Shown: positions 35,101 to 43,647, counted from the first letter of the stretch. The stretch is 64,000 bases of DNA from Paenibacillus sp. JNUCC32 (GCF_014863545.1 NZ_CP062260.1:992001-1056000), one strand, 5' to 3'. A program made the numbers and translations. Notes: generated by a model from the letters alone, not told the origin.

Positions 35101-35716
35101 CCTGGGGGACGTCAATCTCGGGGCCATTGAAGAATACCAGCGCGTCAATGAGAGATACCTCTTCCTGAGCGAGCAGAAGGCGGACCTGGTAGAAGCGAAA
35201 ACGACGCTCTACCAAGTCATTAAGGAAATGGACGATGAAATGTCCAAGCGCTTCAAGCAGACCTTCGATGCCATCCGGCGCGAGTTCGGCACGGTGTTTA
35301 CGAAGCTGTTCGGAGGAGGACGAGCCGACCTGATCCTGATCGATCCGGAACGATTGCTTGAGACGGGGATCGATATCGTCGCCCAGCCTCCAGGCAAGAA
35401 GCTGCAGAATCTGCAGCTGCTCTCCGGCGGAGAACGTGCATTAACGGCTATGGCGCTGCTGTTTGCCATTTTGCAGGTGAAGCCGGTTCCGTTCTGCGTG
35501 CTTGATGAAGTCGAAGCGGCGCTAGATGAAGCGAACGTGGTACGATTTGCCCAGTATCTGCGCGAATTCTCTGAACAAACGCAGTTTATTGTGGTCACCC
35601 ACCGCAAAGGAACGATGGAAGAGGCGGACGTGCTGTACGGCGTCACGATGGAGGAAGGCGGCGTGTCGAAGCTGGTATCCGTCAAGCTTGAGAATGAGGA
35701 AGCGGAGATTGCCTAA
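32147..35716 (+). CDS. smc: chromosome segregation ATPase SMC
   Basis: 1189 residues from the ATG at 32147 (AGGAGAGGTGA about 10 nt upstream). N-terminal Walker A GPNGSGKS (31-38), long coiled coils (about 170-500 and 680-1000), a hinge with ...GAVAELIRVPEKLELAMETALGASVQHIV...GDVVNAGGSMTGG, and the C-terminal ABC signature LSGGERAL (near 1092) with Walker B FCVLDEVEAALDEAN. It compacts and segregates chromosomes with ScpA/B. The smc-ftsY order is conserved. Confidence 0.97.
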   Translation: MFLKRIELAGFKSFADKTEMEFVRGITAVVGPNGSGKSNISDGIRWVLGEQSAKSLRGGKMEDIIFAGSDARKAVNYGEVSLTLDNEDHVLPLDFNEVTVTRRVHRSGDSEYFINRQSCRLKDITELFMDTGIGKEAYSIIGQGRIEEILSTRSEDRRGIFEEASGIVKYKSRKKESVRKLDETEQNLLRIHDLVTELEDQIGPLKEQSEKAIRYKELREELKHKEISLYVYQIEQIHTSWSEANAKLEQLKEEQLALSTVVSAHDAKLESDRSALRQLEQEVEDLQSQLLQFSELFEKSEGYGEVLKERRRNLERTREQLEESLHSGDHRLEERVGELARMKSKLQDLQQELTLVRDQLSAEEAKLVGVTGGISQQQEESLKGNLLELMNQMAQARNEIRYADQQQEALDRRMNRAQEESGKWEALKEDLLRRKDSIDRSIERFGKEIADLRSGYISESERYQSLQKLQEETQGALRKWEQKREAQISRRDTMKELQDDFDGFMLGVKEVLKASRKSVLHGVHGAVAELIRVPEKLELAMETALGASVQHIVMENESVSRQAISFLKQRQLGRATFLPLDVIRPRNVSASDRHLAEGEAGFVGFGSELVKYDSRYSNIVGSLLGNVVIAETLEQANKIAARFSYRFRVVTLEGDVVNAGGSMTGGSQHKKTSSLLGRKRQLEQLDQEISETEKQLEKLQQGIEGVRNQMVESQDKLDELRKAGDDKRIEEQQAAGDRKQLEHELRHVLEQAELAGEEKSSQEKEAKEIQQSRERAQKLLSELEEEEKSTHLAIQAAEFARKANESAKEELQSQLTTLKVREGKLDQETFSLEEQLKRLQSDVDNHEKEQKQNRTMLASVQADLSQNESESVKQIEDLNQYKLKKEEATQQLEFKRAARSALSRKLELEESETKEQRTQLRSVDDQLRQTEIGVNRLDVELENILKKLSEDYELSYELAKQRYPIPEDITAAQNEVRDLKRSITSLGDVNLGAIEEYQRVNERYLFLSEQKADLVEAKTTLYQVIKEMDDEMSKRFKQTFDAIRREFGTVFTKLFGGGRADLILIDPERLLETGIDIVAQPPGKKLQNLQLLSGGERALTAMALLFAILQVKPVPFCVLDEVEAALDEANVVRFAQYLREFSEQTQFIVVTHRKGTMEEADVLYGVTMEEGGVSKLVSVKLENEEAEIA

Positions 35717-35743
35717 TTTAACATAACGACATGGAGGGTACGT

Positions 35744-36745
35744 ATGAGCTTTTTTAAGAGGTTAAAAGAGAGCATTTCCAGCAAAACGGAAAACGTAACA
35801 AAACAGTTCCGCGACGGATTGGAGAAAACCCGGAAGGGGTTTATCGAGAAAGTATCGGACCTGGTGATTCGCCGGAAAAAGATCGATGAGGAGTTCTACG
35901 AGGAATTGGAAGAGATTCTGATTGGCGCTGACGTCGGCGTCAATACGGTGATGGATCTGATGGACGATCTTCGTGCCGAGGTGAAAAAACGGCGGATCGA
36001 GGACGCTGCCGATTTGCAGCCGGTATTGTCCGAGAAGCTGATGGGACTTCTCCGTGATGACAGCAGCAACGAGCTGCGGGAGAATCCGGACGGGATTACG
36101 GTCATCTTGTTCGTGGGCGTTAACGGAGTCGGCAAAACAACAACGATTGGCAAGCTGGCGCATCGTTACAAGCAGGAGGGCAAGAAGGTTTTGCTCGCAG
36201 CGGGAGACACCTTCCGGGCCGGTGCGATCGAGCAGCTGGAGGTATGGGGAGAGCGGGTTGGCGTAGAAGTCATTAAACAGCAGCCCGGCTCAGACCCGGC
36301 AGCCGTCATGTTTGATGCGGTTCAAGCCGCCAAGCAGCGGCAGGCGGATGTCCTGCTCTGCGATACGGCGGGACGCCTTCAGAACAAAACGAATCTGATG
36401 GAAGAGCTGAACAAAATCTTCCGCGTCATTCAACGCGAAATTCCAAGTGCCCCGCACGAGGTGCTGATGGTCCTTGACGCGACGACGGGACAGAATGCGC
36501 TTAGCCAGGCGAAGCTGTTCGGCGAGAAGAGCGGCGTGACCGGCCTCGTGTTAACCAAGCTCGATGGTACGGCTAAGGGCGGAATCGTCATCGCGATCCG
36601 TCAAGAGCTGAATTTGCCGGTGAAGCTGGTGGGCTTGGGAGAGAAGATGGGTGATCTCCAAACCTTCGATTCGGAGCAGTTTGTGCATGCTCTCTTTGCG
36701 GGTTTGATTAAAGAAGAAGAGAATGCTGTAGAACAACAAGACTAG
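35744..36745 (+). CDS. ftsY: signal recognition particle receptor FtsY
   Basis: 333 residues. A short charged N-terminal domain (about 1-90) is followed by the SRP GTPase: [18 protein letters not shown] (G1), [16 protein letters not shown] (G3) and [11 protein letters not shown] (G4). It docks ribosome-SRP complexes to the translocon. A strong terminator follows. In B. subtilis ylxM-ffh come next; here an accessory block intervenes. Confidence 0.96.
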   Translation: MSFFKRLKESISSKTENVTKQFRDGLEKTRKGFIEKVSDLVIRRKKIDEEFYEELEEILIGADVGVNTVMDLMDDLRAEVKKRRIEDAADLQPVLSEKLMGLLRDDSSNELRENPDGITVILFVGVNGVGKTTTIGKLAHRYKQEGKKVLLAAGDTFRAGAIEQLEVWGERVGVEVIKQQPGSDPAAVMFDAVQAAKQRQADVLLCDTAGRLQNKTNLMEELNKIFRVIQREIPSAPHEVLMVLDATTGQNALSQAKLFGEKSGVTGLVLTKLDGTAKGGIVIAIRQELNLPVKLVGLGEKMGDLQTFDSEQFVHALFAGLIKEEENAVEQQD

Positions 36746-36776
36746 ACCCTTGTCTAGCGAAAACGAGCAGGTATAC

Positions 36777-36811
36777 AAAAAGGACCGAAAGATATACTTT
36801 CGGTCCTTTTT
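36777..36811 (+). terminator. rho-independent terminator after ftsY (bidirectional)
   Basis: AAAAAGGACCGAAAG (36777-36791) pairs with CTTTCGGTCCTTTTT (36797-36811) over a 5-nt loop; 15 perfect pairs with A/T flanks on both sides. Confidence 0.92.
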
Positions 36812-36849
36812 CATGTTCTGTTAGGTCCAAGAGCCATGCATACATATTC

Positions 36850-37053
36850 TTATGAAGAGACGATTCGAACGAATTCAATCGAGCGAAGCGGGATGATGGC
36901 GGTATCGGTTGGCGGGCCATAGATGATCGGCGGTACTTTTAAGGTGATGGTTCCCTCGCCCACTTTGTTCAGCGTGCCGATGATGACATCTCCCGACACG
37001 GTTACTTCGGTTTCCGAGCCGATAAATCCTTGAAGCCAATCCACGTAGCGCAT
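36850..37053 (-). CDS. small beta-rich protein, DUF2642-like
   Basis: 67 residues from the ATG at 37053 (AAGGAGGTTAACCGAT upstream): MRYVDWLQGFIGSETEVTV...VIIGTLNKVGEGTITLK...TAIIPLRSIEFVRIV. The pattern of short strands with a 'G-L--V----I-L' core and an 'IPL--I--I' end resembles small Sm/SH3-like barrel domains such as DUF2642, some of which are spore-coat associated. Family call is tentative. It shares this core with the next gene, which suggests paralogy. Confidence 0.6.
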   Translation of the reverse strand: MRYVDWLQGFIGSETEVTVSGDVIIGTLNKVGEGTITLKVPPIIYGPPTDTAIIPLRSIEFVRIVSS

Positions 37054-37116
37054 ATCGGTTAACCTCCTTGCCGTAAATGAAAGTTTGGAGTTGATCTTCA
37101 GCATCCCTAAGCGGGA

Positions 37117-37437
37117 TTACTGAACGGAAGTAATATTGGCGAATGGAATCAGCACAAGGTCACCGGATGCTTCACGAAGCTGAACGCCGTCTTCGGCGGT
37201 GGCCAAAACGATCCCCTCCAAGGTGACAAACGTTGTGCTTACTCTAACCTGTTGACCGGTGCGGACTTCGAAATACTGAGTCAGTTCCGGATTAATGGTT
37301 AGCCCCGTGAGCACCTGGCTCTCCAGCGATTCCACCCTAACGGTTAATTGTCTGGTTTCCTGGCTTAGAAGCTCGACCTGCCGCGTTAGTTTTTTTACTC
37401 GTCCGGCAAGCTTTCTGCAGAACAGGAAGCAACACAT
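37117..37437 (-). CDS. coiled-coil plus small beta-barrel protein, DUF2642-like
   Basis: 106 residues. The ATG at 37437 is preferred because AGGAG is 7 nt away; the ATG at 37443 is only 1 nt from it. Residues 1-10 are Cys-rich (MCCFLFC). Residues about 10-45 form a coiled coil (KKLTRQVELLSQETRQLTVRVESLESQV). Residues 50-106 repeat the beta-rich core of the neighbouring 67-residue protein (...VRVSTTFVTLEGIVLATAEDGVQLREASGDLVLIPFANITSV). Probably co-transcribed with the glycan genes upstream. Confidence 0.65.
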   Translation of the reverse strand: MCCFLFCRKLAGRVKKLTRQVELLSQETRQLTVRVESLESQVLTGLTINPELTQYFEVRTGQQVRVSTTFVTLEGIVLATAEDGVQLREASGDLVLIPFANITSVQ

Positions 37438-37456
37438 ACTCATTCTCCTTTCTGTA

Positions 37457-38467
37457 TTACCAACGGTTGTGCTCTTCGATGTGATTCTTTAAATCGAGGA
37501 GCGAGGCTGTGCTTTTTTTCTCGGCTGCCCGGATCAGCGGCATCATCTGCTGCACGTGACCAGGGCCGTATTTAAGGAAGCTCTCGGTTCTATCCACCAG
37601 CGCATCAAGCGGCTGACGGTAATCCGTAAAGTATTGGCCGAGATGAAAAGAGCTCAGCAGGCTGTGCACTTTGCCCATGGTGCTGAGCGCCAGTACGGGC
37701 TTGCCTCCGCGTAAAGCGGCCAGCGAAGGATGAAGCTTGAACGAGATCAGATAGTCCACGGATTGTATGAAACTGTAGGTGAGCTCAATATCCATGAGAA
37801 ACGGCAGCGTTTCAATGGAAGCGCCAGGCGTTAGCTCCCTTACCTTCTGCTGTAACTGCAGGCATGTGTTGTAATCGGAATACGCGTTCCCCGGATGATG
37901 AATGACCGGAATAAGGACGGCATGATAGCCTGCTGCGACAAGATGACCCAGCAATTTGGTCATATTATCCATCGGGAACGATTCATAGGAAAACACAACA
38001 ACGCCAATCGTTGGACGCTTCGAGAATCGTTTTACCGGGATGTCGGGCTGACGGTAGCCGAATACCATATCTGGGGCCGTTTCGACGTTTCGGTGAAAGC
38101 CAGCCCGCTTGGCGATGGCCGACGATCGTTCATCCCGGAACACCGCGCGTTTTGCCTGGGAGATCATCTCCCGGTAGGCGGATACCTGCTCTTTAGGCCA
38201 GGTGTGTTCCGGGTAGGCATCGACGATGCCGACGCCGTAAACCCAGGTAGGCTGTCCTTTGAGCTGCGGAGGGAAGTAATACGAATTGAACGAGTAAGGT
38301 GTAATCAAATCGCCACCGCCGATGATAAAGGCATCCGTCTGACGGGGATCCAGTCGGGAATTCCAAGGATAGACGTGGTGTTCGTGGAATACTTGTCGAA
38401 GGGTGTGAAGAAACAAATCATCGCCGAAGTTTCCCATTCCATAGTAGCCGGAAGCGGCAATATGCAT
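37457..38467 (-). CDS. polysaccharide pyruvyl transferase family protein
   Basis: 336 residues: MHIAASGYYGMGNFGDDLFLHTL (Gly-rich start typical of the CsaB/WcaK family), ...DAFIIGGGDLITPYS, ...AKRAVFRDERSSAIAK and ...YLISFKLHPSLAALRGGKPVLAL. CsaB-type enzymes add pyruvate ketals to wall polysaccharides that anchor S-layer or spore proteins. The acceptor here is unknown. AAGGAGGTGATACGTC precedes the ATG. Third gene of a minus-strand operon after two glycosyltransferases. Confidence 0.82.
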   Translation of the reverse strand: MHIAASGYYGMGNFGDDLFLHTLRQVFHEHHVYPWNSRLDPRQTDAFIIGGGDLITPYSFNSYYFPPQLKGQPTWVYGVGIVDAYPEHTWPKEQVSAYREMISQAKRAVFRDERSSAIAKRAGFHRNVETAPDMVFGYRQPDIPVKRFSKRPTIGVVVFSYESFPMDNMTKLLGHLVAAGYHAVLIPVIHHPGNAYSDYNTCLQLQQKVRELTPGASIETLPFLMDIELTYSFIQSVDYLISFKLHPSLAALRGGKPVLALSTMGKVHSLLSSFHLGQYFTDYRQPLDALVDRTESFLKYGPGHVQQMMPLIRAAEKKSTASLLDLKNHIEEHNRW

Positions 38468-38491
38468 GACGTATCACCTCCTTTTCAATCG

Positions 38492-39664
38492 CTAACCCTG
38501 CATGGTTTGCTGATACCAGGCTTCGTAGAGGCTGCGGCTTCGTTGGCTGGTGCTGCCGCCATAAACGACGCGATGATACAACAGCGCATCCACACAGATC
38601 GGCGAACTTTGTTTAAGAACGCGTGCGGTCACATCGATATCTTCGAAGATGCGTCCGAAACGATCCTCGCGATTCCACCAGCCGTCAACGGCGACCAGGG
38701 AAGATTTGCGGTACATTCGGGGAACGAGCGGGTGGTCGTGTTCATGCGATCGATTGAAGGACGGAGAGTATATCGAATATAGCTTGCCGGAGTCAACATT
38801 CCTTCTCCATAACGGACCGAGCTGCCGGGTTCGTTCCCAGCATCCGTATCTGCCCGTGGCGATCAGCCCGTCCGGATTTTTGTCAAGCGCCTTGGATAGG
38901 AGAGCAACCGTTTCGGGTGCCAGCCAATCATCCCCATCCAATTCCAGAATATATTGACCTTTTGCTTCCGTAAGCAGGCGATTCATCATGATCGCCTTTC
39001 CTCGGTTACGCGATTGTGTTATCACCCTTATTCGACCGTCATGAAAAGCGCAGGCTTCCTTCAGACTTTCGTCCTCCGAGCCGTCATCGCCGATTAAGAG
39101 CTCCCAGTTTTCGTTCGTTTGCGCCAATACGGAACGAATGCTCCAGCCTAAAGTGTCCTTCATGTTATAAATGCTCATGAGAATGGAGACTTCTGGCTGC
39201 TGAGGCGGTTTGGAAGATAAAGCCCCTTCGGGGCCAGCGGCGCTATCTTGCCTCCGTGTTGCAGACAGTACGGGGAGAATATACTCCAGTTCCTTCTGAT
39301 ACGGTGGGTAATGCGCAGCTTTCAGATGTAACGTTAGGCTGGAATCGACTGGCAGGAGATCATAAGGCAGAAATCTGGCAGCGGGAAGCTTGTCATTCCA
39401 GCGGGCGAGGGCAGCAAGCAGCCAGGCTCTTCTCCAATAGATCGGGGCACCGCTCCTACATATACAGACGACATGGTCCGGTATATGAAGCGGCATTGGG
39501 ACCAGAGCCGACGATCCTCGATGGGTAAACGACAAGCTGCAGCTCCATAAAATCCACTCGCGGTCTGTCCCTGATACTTCCTGAATGACCCGCTCACGAT
39601 AAGATGCGGCATCGGTGGACCTATAGCCGAACGGCTGCGTACGGATCGTGGCGTAAGGGATCAC
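38492..39664 (-). CDS. GT2 family glycosyltransferase with N-terminal extension
   Basis: 390 residues, GTG start that overlaps the TGA of the upstream gene by 3 bp (GTGA-type coupling). Residues 1-155 form an unrecognised N-terminal region. The GT-A domain follows: VSILMSIYNMKDTLGWSIRSVLAQTNENWELLIGDDGS (about 160-200) and the metal-binding LELDGDDW. It transfers a sugar from a nucleotide donor to an unknown acceptor in the cytoplasm. Confidence 0.85.
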   Translation of the reverse strand: MIPYATIRTQPFGYRSTDAASYRERVIQEVSGTDREWILWSCSLSFTHRGSSALVPMPLHIPDHVVCICRSGAPIYWRRAWLLAALARWNDKLPAARFLPYDLLPVDSSLTLHLKAAHYPPYQKELEYILPVLSATRRQDSAAGPEGALSSKPPQQPEVSILMSIYNMKDTLGWSIRSVLAQTNENWELLIGDDGSEDESLKEACAFHDGRIRVITQSRNRGKAIMMNRLLTEAKGQYILELDGDDWLAPETVALLSKALDKNPDGLIATGRYGCWERTRQLGPLWRRNVDSGKLYSIYSPSFNRSHEHDHPLVPRMYRKSSLVAVDGWWNREDRFGRIFEDIDVTARVLKQSSPICVDALLYHRVVYGGSTSQRSRSLYEAWYQQTMQG

Positions 39665-40689
39665 TGGGCATTCATGCTTTTGTCCATGATGGCTTGCCGG
39701 ATGACTTGATCGGCTTTCAATCCGCGTTCAACCCAGCGGTTCTCTCTGGCGTAGGCTATGCGGGCGAGCTTGTGCTCTGCTGAATCGGGGAGATCCAGCA
39801 TGGCTTCCAGCTTGCCCAAGAAATCATCATGGGTCGTCGCTGTGGTGACGTGCGGCTCCATGGCAATGCATTCCGGCAGCGCCGTCGACAGCACCCGGAC
39901 GCCGGAAGCCATATACTCGTATGCTTTGACCGGATTGGTAGCGAGCGTAATCGGATGGTATTGGAAGGGAATCAACGCAACGTCGATATGAGTAAGGTAA
40001 CGCTTCAGCTCCTGGTGCGGCTTTTCCCCGAGAATATGCACGTTCGGTAGCTTCGAATAATCGCCGGAGCTGCCGTAAGGAGCACCAATGGAAACGAATT
40101 GGACGTTCGGAAACCGAAGGGCGGCCTTAGCGAACAGCTCATGATCCACCCAATATGCCCAGGCTCCGATATAAGCAACAACAGGACCCGGAGGGAGATC
40201 GGCGGGTCTTTCGCTGAATGGAATATGAAAAAATGAAGAGTCAGCTCCATTCGGGATCAGGGTGAGCGGTTTATCCGGATAAGCCAAGGACAACCGGGTG
40301 TGGATCACCTCTGCGGTACACACGACATGGTCCGCCTCATCAATCATTTTCGGTTCATATTTAGCCCAATGCGGAAATTCGTCACAGCAGTCGTAGATCG
40401 TAATATCGGGCTTGAAAAGCGTGGAAATGCGCGTCCGGAGCTTAGACCAGGTGGTCCAGACGACAATGGGATGTTCTTTGCGGAGGGCAGGCAGCTTTTT
40501 GTGCAGAAACGTTTTGGTATCGGTGAACAGATACACATTCGGTTCAATTTCTTTGAACTCCTTATCGAGCGGGGCCAGGTTTTCGAAGAAAACCTGATGA
40601 CCAAGCGAGCCCAATTGCGCCATAAGTTGCTGCGGTCTCTGTTTCATGTACGACCAGTTCATCGTTCTCGGATAAATGATGACAGCCAA
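39661..40689 (-). CDS. GT4/GT1-like (GT-B) glycosyltransferase
   Basis: 342 residues from a TTG start with AAGGAGGAA upstream. GT-B fold features: N-terminal ...RPQQLMAQLGSLGHQVFFEN, ...TLIPNGADSSFF mid-protein, and C-terminal ...PFQYHPITLATNPVKAYEYMASGVRVLSTALPEC, the E-x7-E-like donor site. Similar proteins are often annotated as UDP-sugar transferases in teichuronic or spore polysaccharide loci. First gene of the minus-strand operon that runs to 36850. Confidence 0.85.
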   Translation of the reverse strand: MAVIIYPRTMNWSYMKQRPQQLMAQLGSLGHQVFFENLAPLDKEFKEIEPNVYLFTDTKTFLHKKLPALRKEHPIVVWTTWSKLRTRISTLFKPDITIYDCCDEFPHWAKYEPKMIDEADHVVCTAEVIHTRLSLAYPDKPLTLIPNGADSSFFHIPFSERPADLPPGPVVAYIGAWAYWVDHELFAKAALRFPNVQFVSIGAPYGSSGDYSKLPNVHILGEKPHQELKRYLTHIDVALIPFQYHPITLATNPVKAYEYMASGVRVLSTALPECIAMEPHVTTATTHDDFLGKLEAMLDLPDSAEHKLARIAYARENRWVERGLKADQVIRQAIMDKSMNAQ

Positions 40690-41007
40690 GAGGTTTCCTC
40701 CTTTCTTTGTACTCCGGATAATATATGCAATGCTAGCTTCATAGAATTGGACGAATGCGCCGAATCGCTGAAAAATGGTTGATTTCTACAGGCTTTCCCC
40801 TGGCCGGAACGAATCTATTAAATTCTATATATTGCCTTCAATATGACGTTTCGGTCCTGTCTTTTCATATAAAACGAGGGAGAGTGAAGGTTCGCGAATT
40901 CCAAGAAGGTACTTGTTGCGTTCGGAGCTCGTTCCTACCGCAAAGAAGCTGATATGGGCGTCCGCTGGATTTTGCATGCAGGCAGAGCTTATAATGAAGT
41001 ATAAGTT

Positions 41008-41067
41008 GGGTTCAAAAAGTCGCTTCATGTGCTGCTGCGTGATCAAAAGATGACTTTTTGAACAACC
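41008..41067. repeat. inverted repeat / hairpin upstream of the hemolysin III gene
   Basis: GTTCAAAAAGTC (41010-41021) and GACTTTTTGAAC (41052-41063) are a perfect 12-bp inverted pair around 30 nt, with GG/CC extensions. There is no T-run terminator tail. It may be a small palindromic repeat or a leader structure for the gene starting at 41101. Confidence 0.5.
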
Positions 41068-41100
41068 TCTATAAGATTTCAGAGCGAAAGGATACCTGTT

Positions 41101-41748
41101 ATGGCCAATACTTACACTTATCCGCGCAGAGAAGAGATAGCGAACGCAATAACGCATGGCATAGGAGCCGCGCTAAGCGTTGCCGCGCTGGTGCTCCTGA
41201 TCGTTTTTTCAAGCTTAAAGGGCACAGCCTGGCATGTTGTGAGCTTTACGATCTACGGATCCACGATGCTTCTGCTGTACTTGAGCTCAACGCTCGTTCA
41301 CGGCTTGAGGGACGGGAAAGCCAAGGATTTCTTTGAGTTTATGGACCACTCTTCCATTTATTTGTTTATCGCGGGGACCTATACGCCATTCCTGTTGGTC
41401 GCCATCCGGGGGCCGCTGGGCTGGAGTCTCTTCGGAATCGTATGGGGCATTGCGCTGTTCGGCGTCGTATTTAAAGCGTTTTTTGTCAAAAAGTTTCTGT
41501 TCCTCTCCACGATTTTCTACATTGCGATGGGCTGGCTGATCGTCATTGCCTGGAACCCGTTAACGGCGGTAGTCGCGCCTCAAGGCATGAATTTGCTAGT
41601 TCTTGGCGGCGTGCTGTACACGCTGGGTACCATTTTCTATGTATGGAGAGGCTTCCCGTACCATCATGCCATCTGGCATTTGTTTGTGCTGGCGGGCTCG
41701 ATTCTCCACTTTTTTGCGATACTGATATACCTTCTGCCTATCGGTTGA
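41101..41748 (+). CDS. hemolysin III / PAQR family membrane protein (TrhA-like)
   Basis: 215 residues with seven TM helices. Family blocks: EEIANAITHGIGAALS at the N-terminus, ...FEFMDHSSIYLFIAGTYTPF and ...HAIWHLFVLAGSILHFFAI. The conserved His and Asp residues of the PAQR/CREST zinc site are present (H in ITHG, D in MDHS, HxxxH-type in HAIWH). Despite the name, members act in membrane homeostasis. A GAAAGGATA site lies before the ATG. A -10-like TATAAT is at 40990-40995 without a clear -35. The rest of the 411-bp gap upstream shows no gene. Confidence 0.92.
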   Translation: MANTYTYPRREEIANAITHGIGAALSVAALVLLIVFSSLKGTAWHVVSFTIYGSTMLLLYLSSTLVHGLRDGKAKDFFEFMDHSSIYLFIAGTYTPFLLVAIRGPLGWSLFGIVWGIALFGVVFKAFFVKKFLFLSTIFYIAMGWLIVIAWNPLTAVVAPQGMNLLVLGGVLYTLGTIFYVWRGFPYHHAIWHLFVLAGSILHFFAILIYLLPIG

Positions 41749-41801
41749 ACCGCTGGGAAGACGGCTTTCTGCGCATGATAAAGGATGACAAGGGAAATGG
41801 C

Positions 41802-41830
41802 TTGACATCCTTCTTCGTTTTTTGTATGAT
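41802..41830 (+). promoter_or_regulatory. sigma-A promoter of the ylxM-ffh operon
   Basis: TTGACA (41802-41807), a 17-bp spacer and TATGAT (41825-41830), 57 bp before the ylxM start. Confidence 0.85.
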
Positions 41831-41886
41831 AAGGTTCGTTAAGCGAACTGTAAAGTGTTTTTCCTTGACGAGGGGGGTGCCCTTAA

Positions 41887-42243
41887 ATGAGTCAGGAGAA
41901 TCGGCTCGAGAAGACGAACCGGATCAATTTGCTGTTCGATTTCTATGAGCAGCTGCTGACAGAGAAACAGCAGACCTTTTTGAAATATTATTTCCATGAC
42001 GATTTTTCCCTGGGTGAAATCGCCGGCGAATTTGAGATTAGTCGTCAGGCCGTCTATGAGCATATTAAGCGCGCAGAGCAGGTGCTCGAGTCTTATGAAG
42101 AGAAGCTGGGACTCCTGAGCAAGCATGAGGCGCGTGTCCGAGAGCTGGATAAGTTCCGGGAAATGGTGGAGACTAGCGACCTGGACGAACAAGATAAGCA
42201 TGTAATGACCGATATGGTCGAACGATTAAAAGTATGGGATTAA
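41887..42243 (+). CDS. ylxM: YlxM family putative DNA/RNA-binding protein (UPF0122)
   Basis: 118 residues with a sigma-70 region 4-like HTH (...KYYFHDDFSLGEIAGEFEISRQAVYEHIKRAEQVLESYEEKLGL). YlxM is always linked to ffh and is thought to assist SRP function. GAGGGGGGTGCCC precedes the ATG. It lies 21 bp before ffh. Confidence 0.95.
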   Translation: MSQENRLEKTNRINLLFDFYEQLLTEKQQTFLKYYFHDDFSLGEIAGEFEISRQAVYEHIKRAEQVLESYEEKLGLLSKHEARVRELDKFREMVETSDLDEQDKHVMTDMVERLKVWD

Positions 42244-42264
42244 GTATGAACGGAGGTGGCGGAT

Positions 42265-43647
42265 ATGGCGTTTGAAGGATTGACCAGCAGACTACAGAAT
42301 GTGTTCAGCAAGCTTCGTGGTAAAGGCAAGGTGTCCGAAGAAGATGTAACAGCCGCCATGCGTGAAGTTAGACTCGCGCTTCTGGAAGCCGACGTTAACT
42401 TCAAAGTGGTTAAGGATTTCGTATCCAAAGTAAAAGAGAAGGCCATCGGCAAGGAAGTGATGGACAGCTTTACGCCCGGCATGGTGATCATCGACATCGT
42501 TAACAAAGAGCTGACGGAGTTGATGGGGGGAAGCCAAGCCAAGCTGGCGAAGAGCAATAAACCGCCGACGGTCATTATGATGGCCGGTTTGCAAGGTGCC
42601 GGTAAGACAACGACCTCGGGCAAGCTGGCTAAGCTGCTTCAGAAGCAGAACAGCCGACCGCTGCTCGTGGCAGGCGACATCTATCGCCCCGCTGCGATCA
42701 AGCAGCTCGAAGTGCTCGGCAATCAGATCAATGTGCCGGTATTCTCCTTAGGAGACAAGACAAGCCCGGTTGAAATCGCGAAGCAGGGCCTGCAGCATGC
42801 CAAAGATAACGGCCACGATTATGTCATTATCGATACCGCCGGCCGGCTGCATGTCGATGAAGAGCTGATGGAAGAATTGAAGCAGATCCACAGCGTGGTG
42901 AATCCTGATGAAGTCCTGCTTGTCGTTGATGCGATGACGGGTCAGGATGCGGTGAATGTCGCGGAAAGCTTCAACCAGCAGCTGACGCTCACGGGCGTCG
43001 TGCTGACAAAGCTGGACGGTGACACCCGAGGCGGTGCTGCCCTCTCGGTTAAGGCCGTTACCGGATGTCCGATTAAATTTGCGGCGCTCGGGGAGAAGAT
43101 TGATGCGCTCGAGCCGTTCCATCCGGAACGGATGGCATCGCGGATCCTCGGCATGGGCGATATGCTGTCTCTTATCGAGAAAGCACAATCGAACATTGAT
43201 GCGGACAAGGCCAAGGAAATGGAACGTAAAATGCGCAATGCCGAATTTACGTTTGAGGATTTCTTGGAGCAAATGGATCAAGTGAAGAAGCTCGGTCCTC
43301 TGGATCAGCTGATGGATATGATTCCAGGCATGGGCAAGATGAAGCAAGCCAAGGATCTCAAGGTTGACGAGAAGCAGATGGGACGCATCGAGGCTATCGT
43401 CCACTCCATGACAACGGCGGAGAAGCAGCAGCCTGACATTATCAATCACAACCGTCGTAAACGGATTGCGGCCGGCAGCGGAACCTCGCTGGCTGAAGTG
43501 AACCGGCTCATCAAGCAGTTTGACGAAATGCGCCGCGTGATGAAACAGTTCTCGGATATGATGGGTCCTAAAGGCGGCAAGAACAAGGCCTTGAAGCAGC
43601 TGAAGGGCCTGACCGGCGGAAAAGGCATGAAGTTTCCGTTCCGTTAA
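42265..43647 (+). CDS. ffh: signal recognition particle protein Ffh
   Basis: 460 residues from the ATG at 42265 (GGAGGTGGCGGAT upstream; a GTG three codons earlier is the alternative). N domain (1-95), GTPase G domain with GLQGAGKTTTSGKLAKLL, DTAGRLHVDEELM and TKLDGDTRGG, and a Met-rich M domain (about 300-450) ending ...GKGMKFPFR. It binds signal sequences and pairs with FtsY. Confidence 0.97.
   Translation: MAFEGLTSRLQNVFSKLRGKGKVSEEDVTAAMREVRLALLEADVNFKVVKDFVSKVKEKAIGKEVMDSFTPGMVIIDIVNKELTELMGGSQAKLAKSNKPPTVIMMAGLQGAGKTTTSGKLAKLLQKQNSRPLLVAGDIYRPAAIKQLEVLGNQINVPVFSLGDKTSPVEIAKQGLQHAKDNGHDYVIIDTAGRLHVDEELMEELKQIHSVVNPDEVLLVVDAMTGQDAVNVAESFNQQLTLTGVVLTKLDGDTRGGAALSVKAVTGCPIKFAALGEKIDALEPFHPERMASRILGMGDMLSLIEKAQSNIDADKAKEMERKMRNAEFTFEDFLEQMDQVKKLGPLDQLMDMIPGMGKMKQAKDLKVDEKQMGRIEAIVHSMTTAEKQQPDIINHNRRKRIAAGSGTSLAEVNRLIKQFDEMRRVMKQFSDMMGPKGGKNKALKQLKGLTGGKGMKFPFR

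Noticed and set aside
40719..40727. Sigma-E/sigma-K-like -10 (CATATATTA on the minus strand) before the glycosyltransferase operon
   Set aside because: No matching -35 element at 16-18 bp; attractive for the spore hypothesis but not supportable alone.
36746..41100. Genomic island or prophage at the ftsY-ylxM insertion
   Set aside because: No integrase, tRNA, attachment repeats or phage genes were found, and codon use looks like the neighbours.
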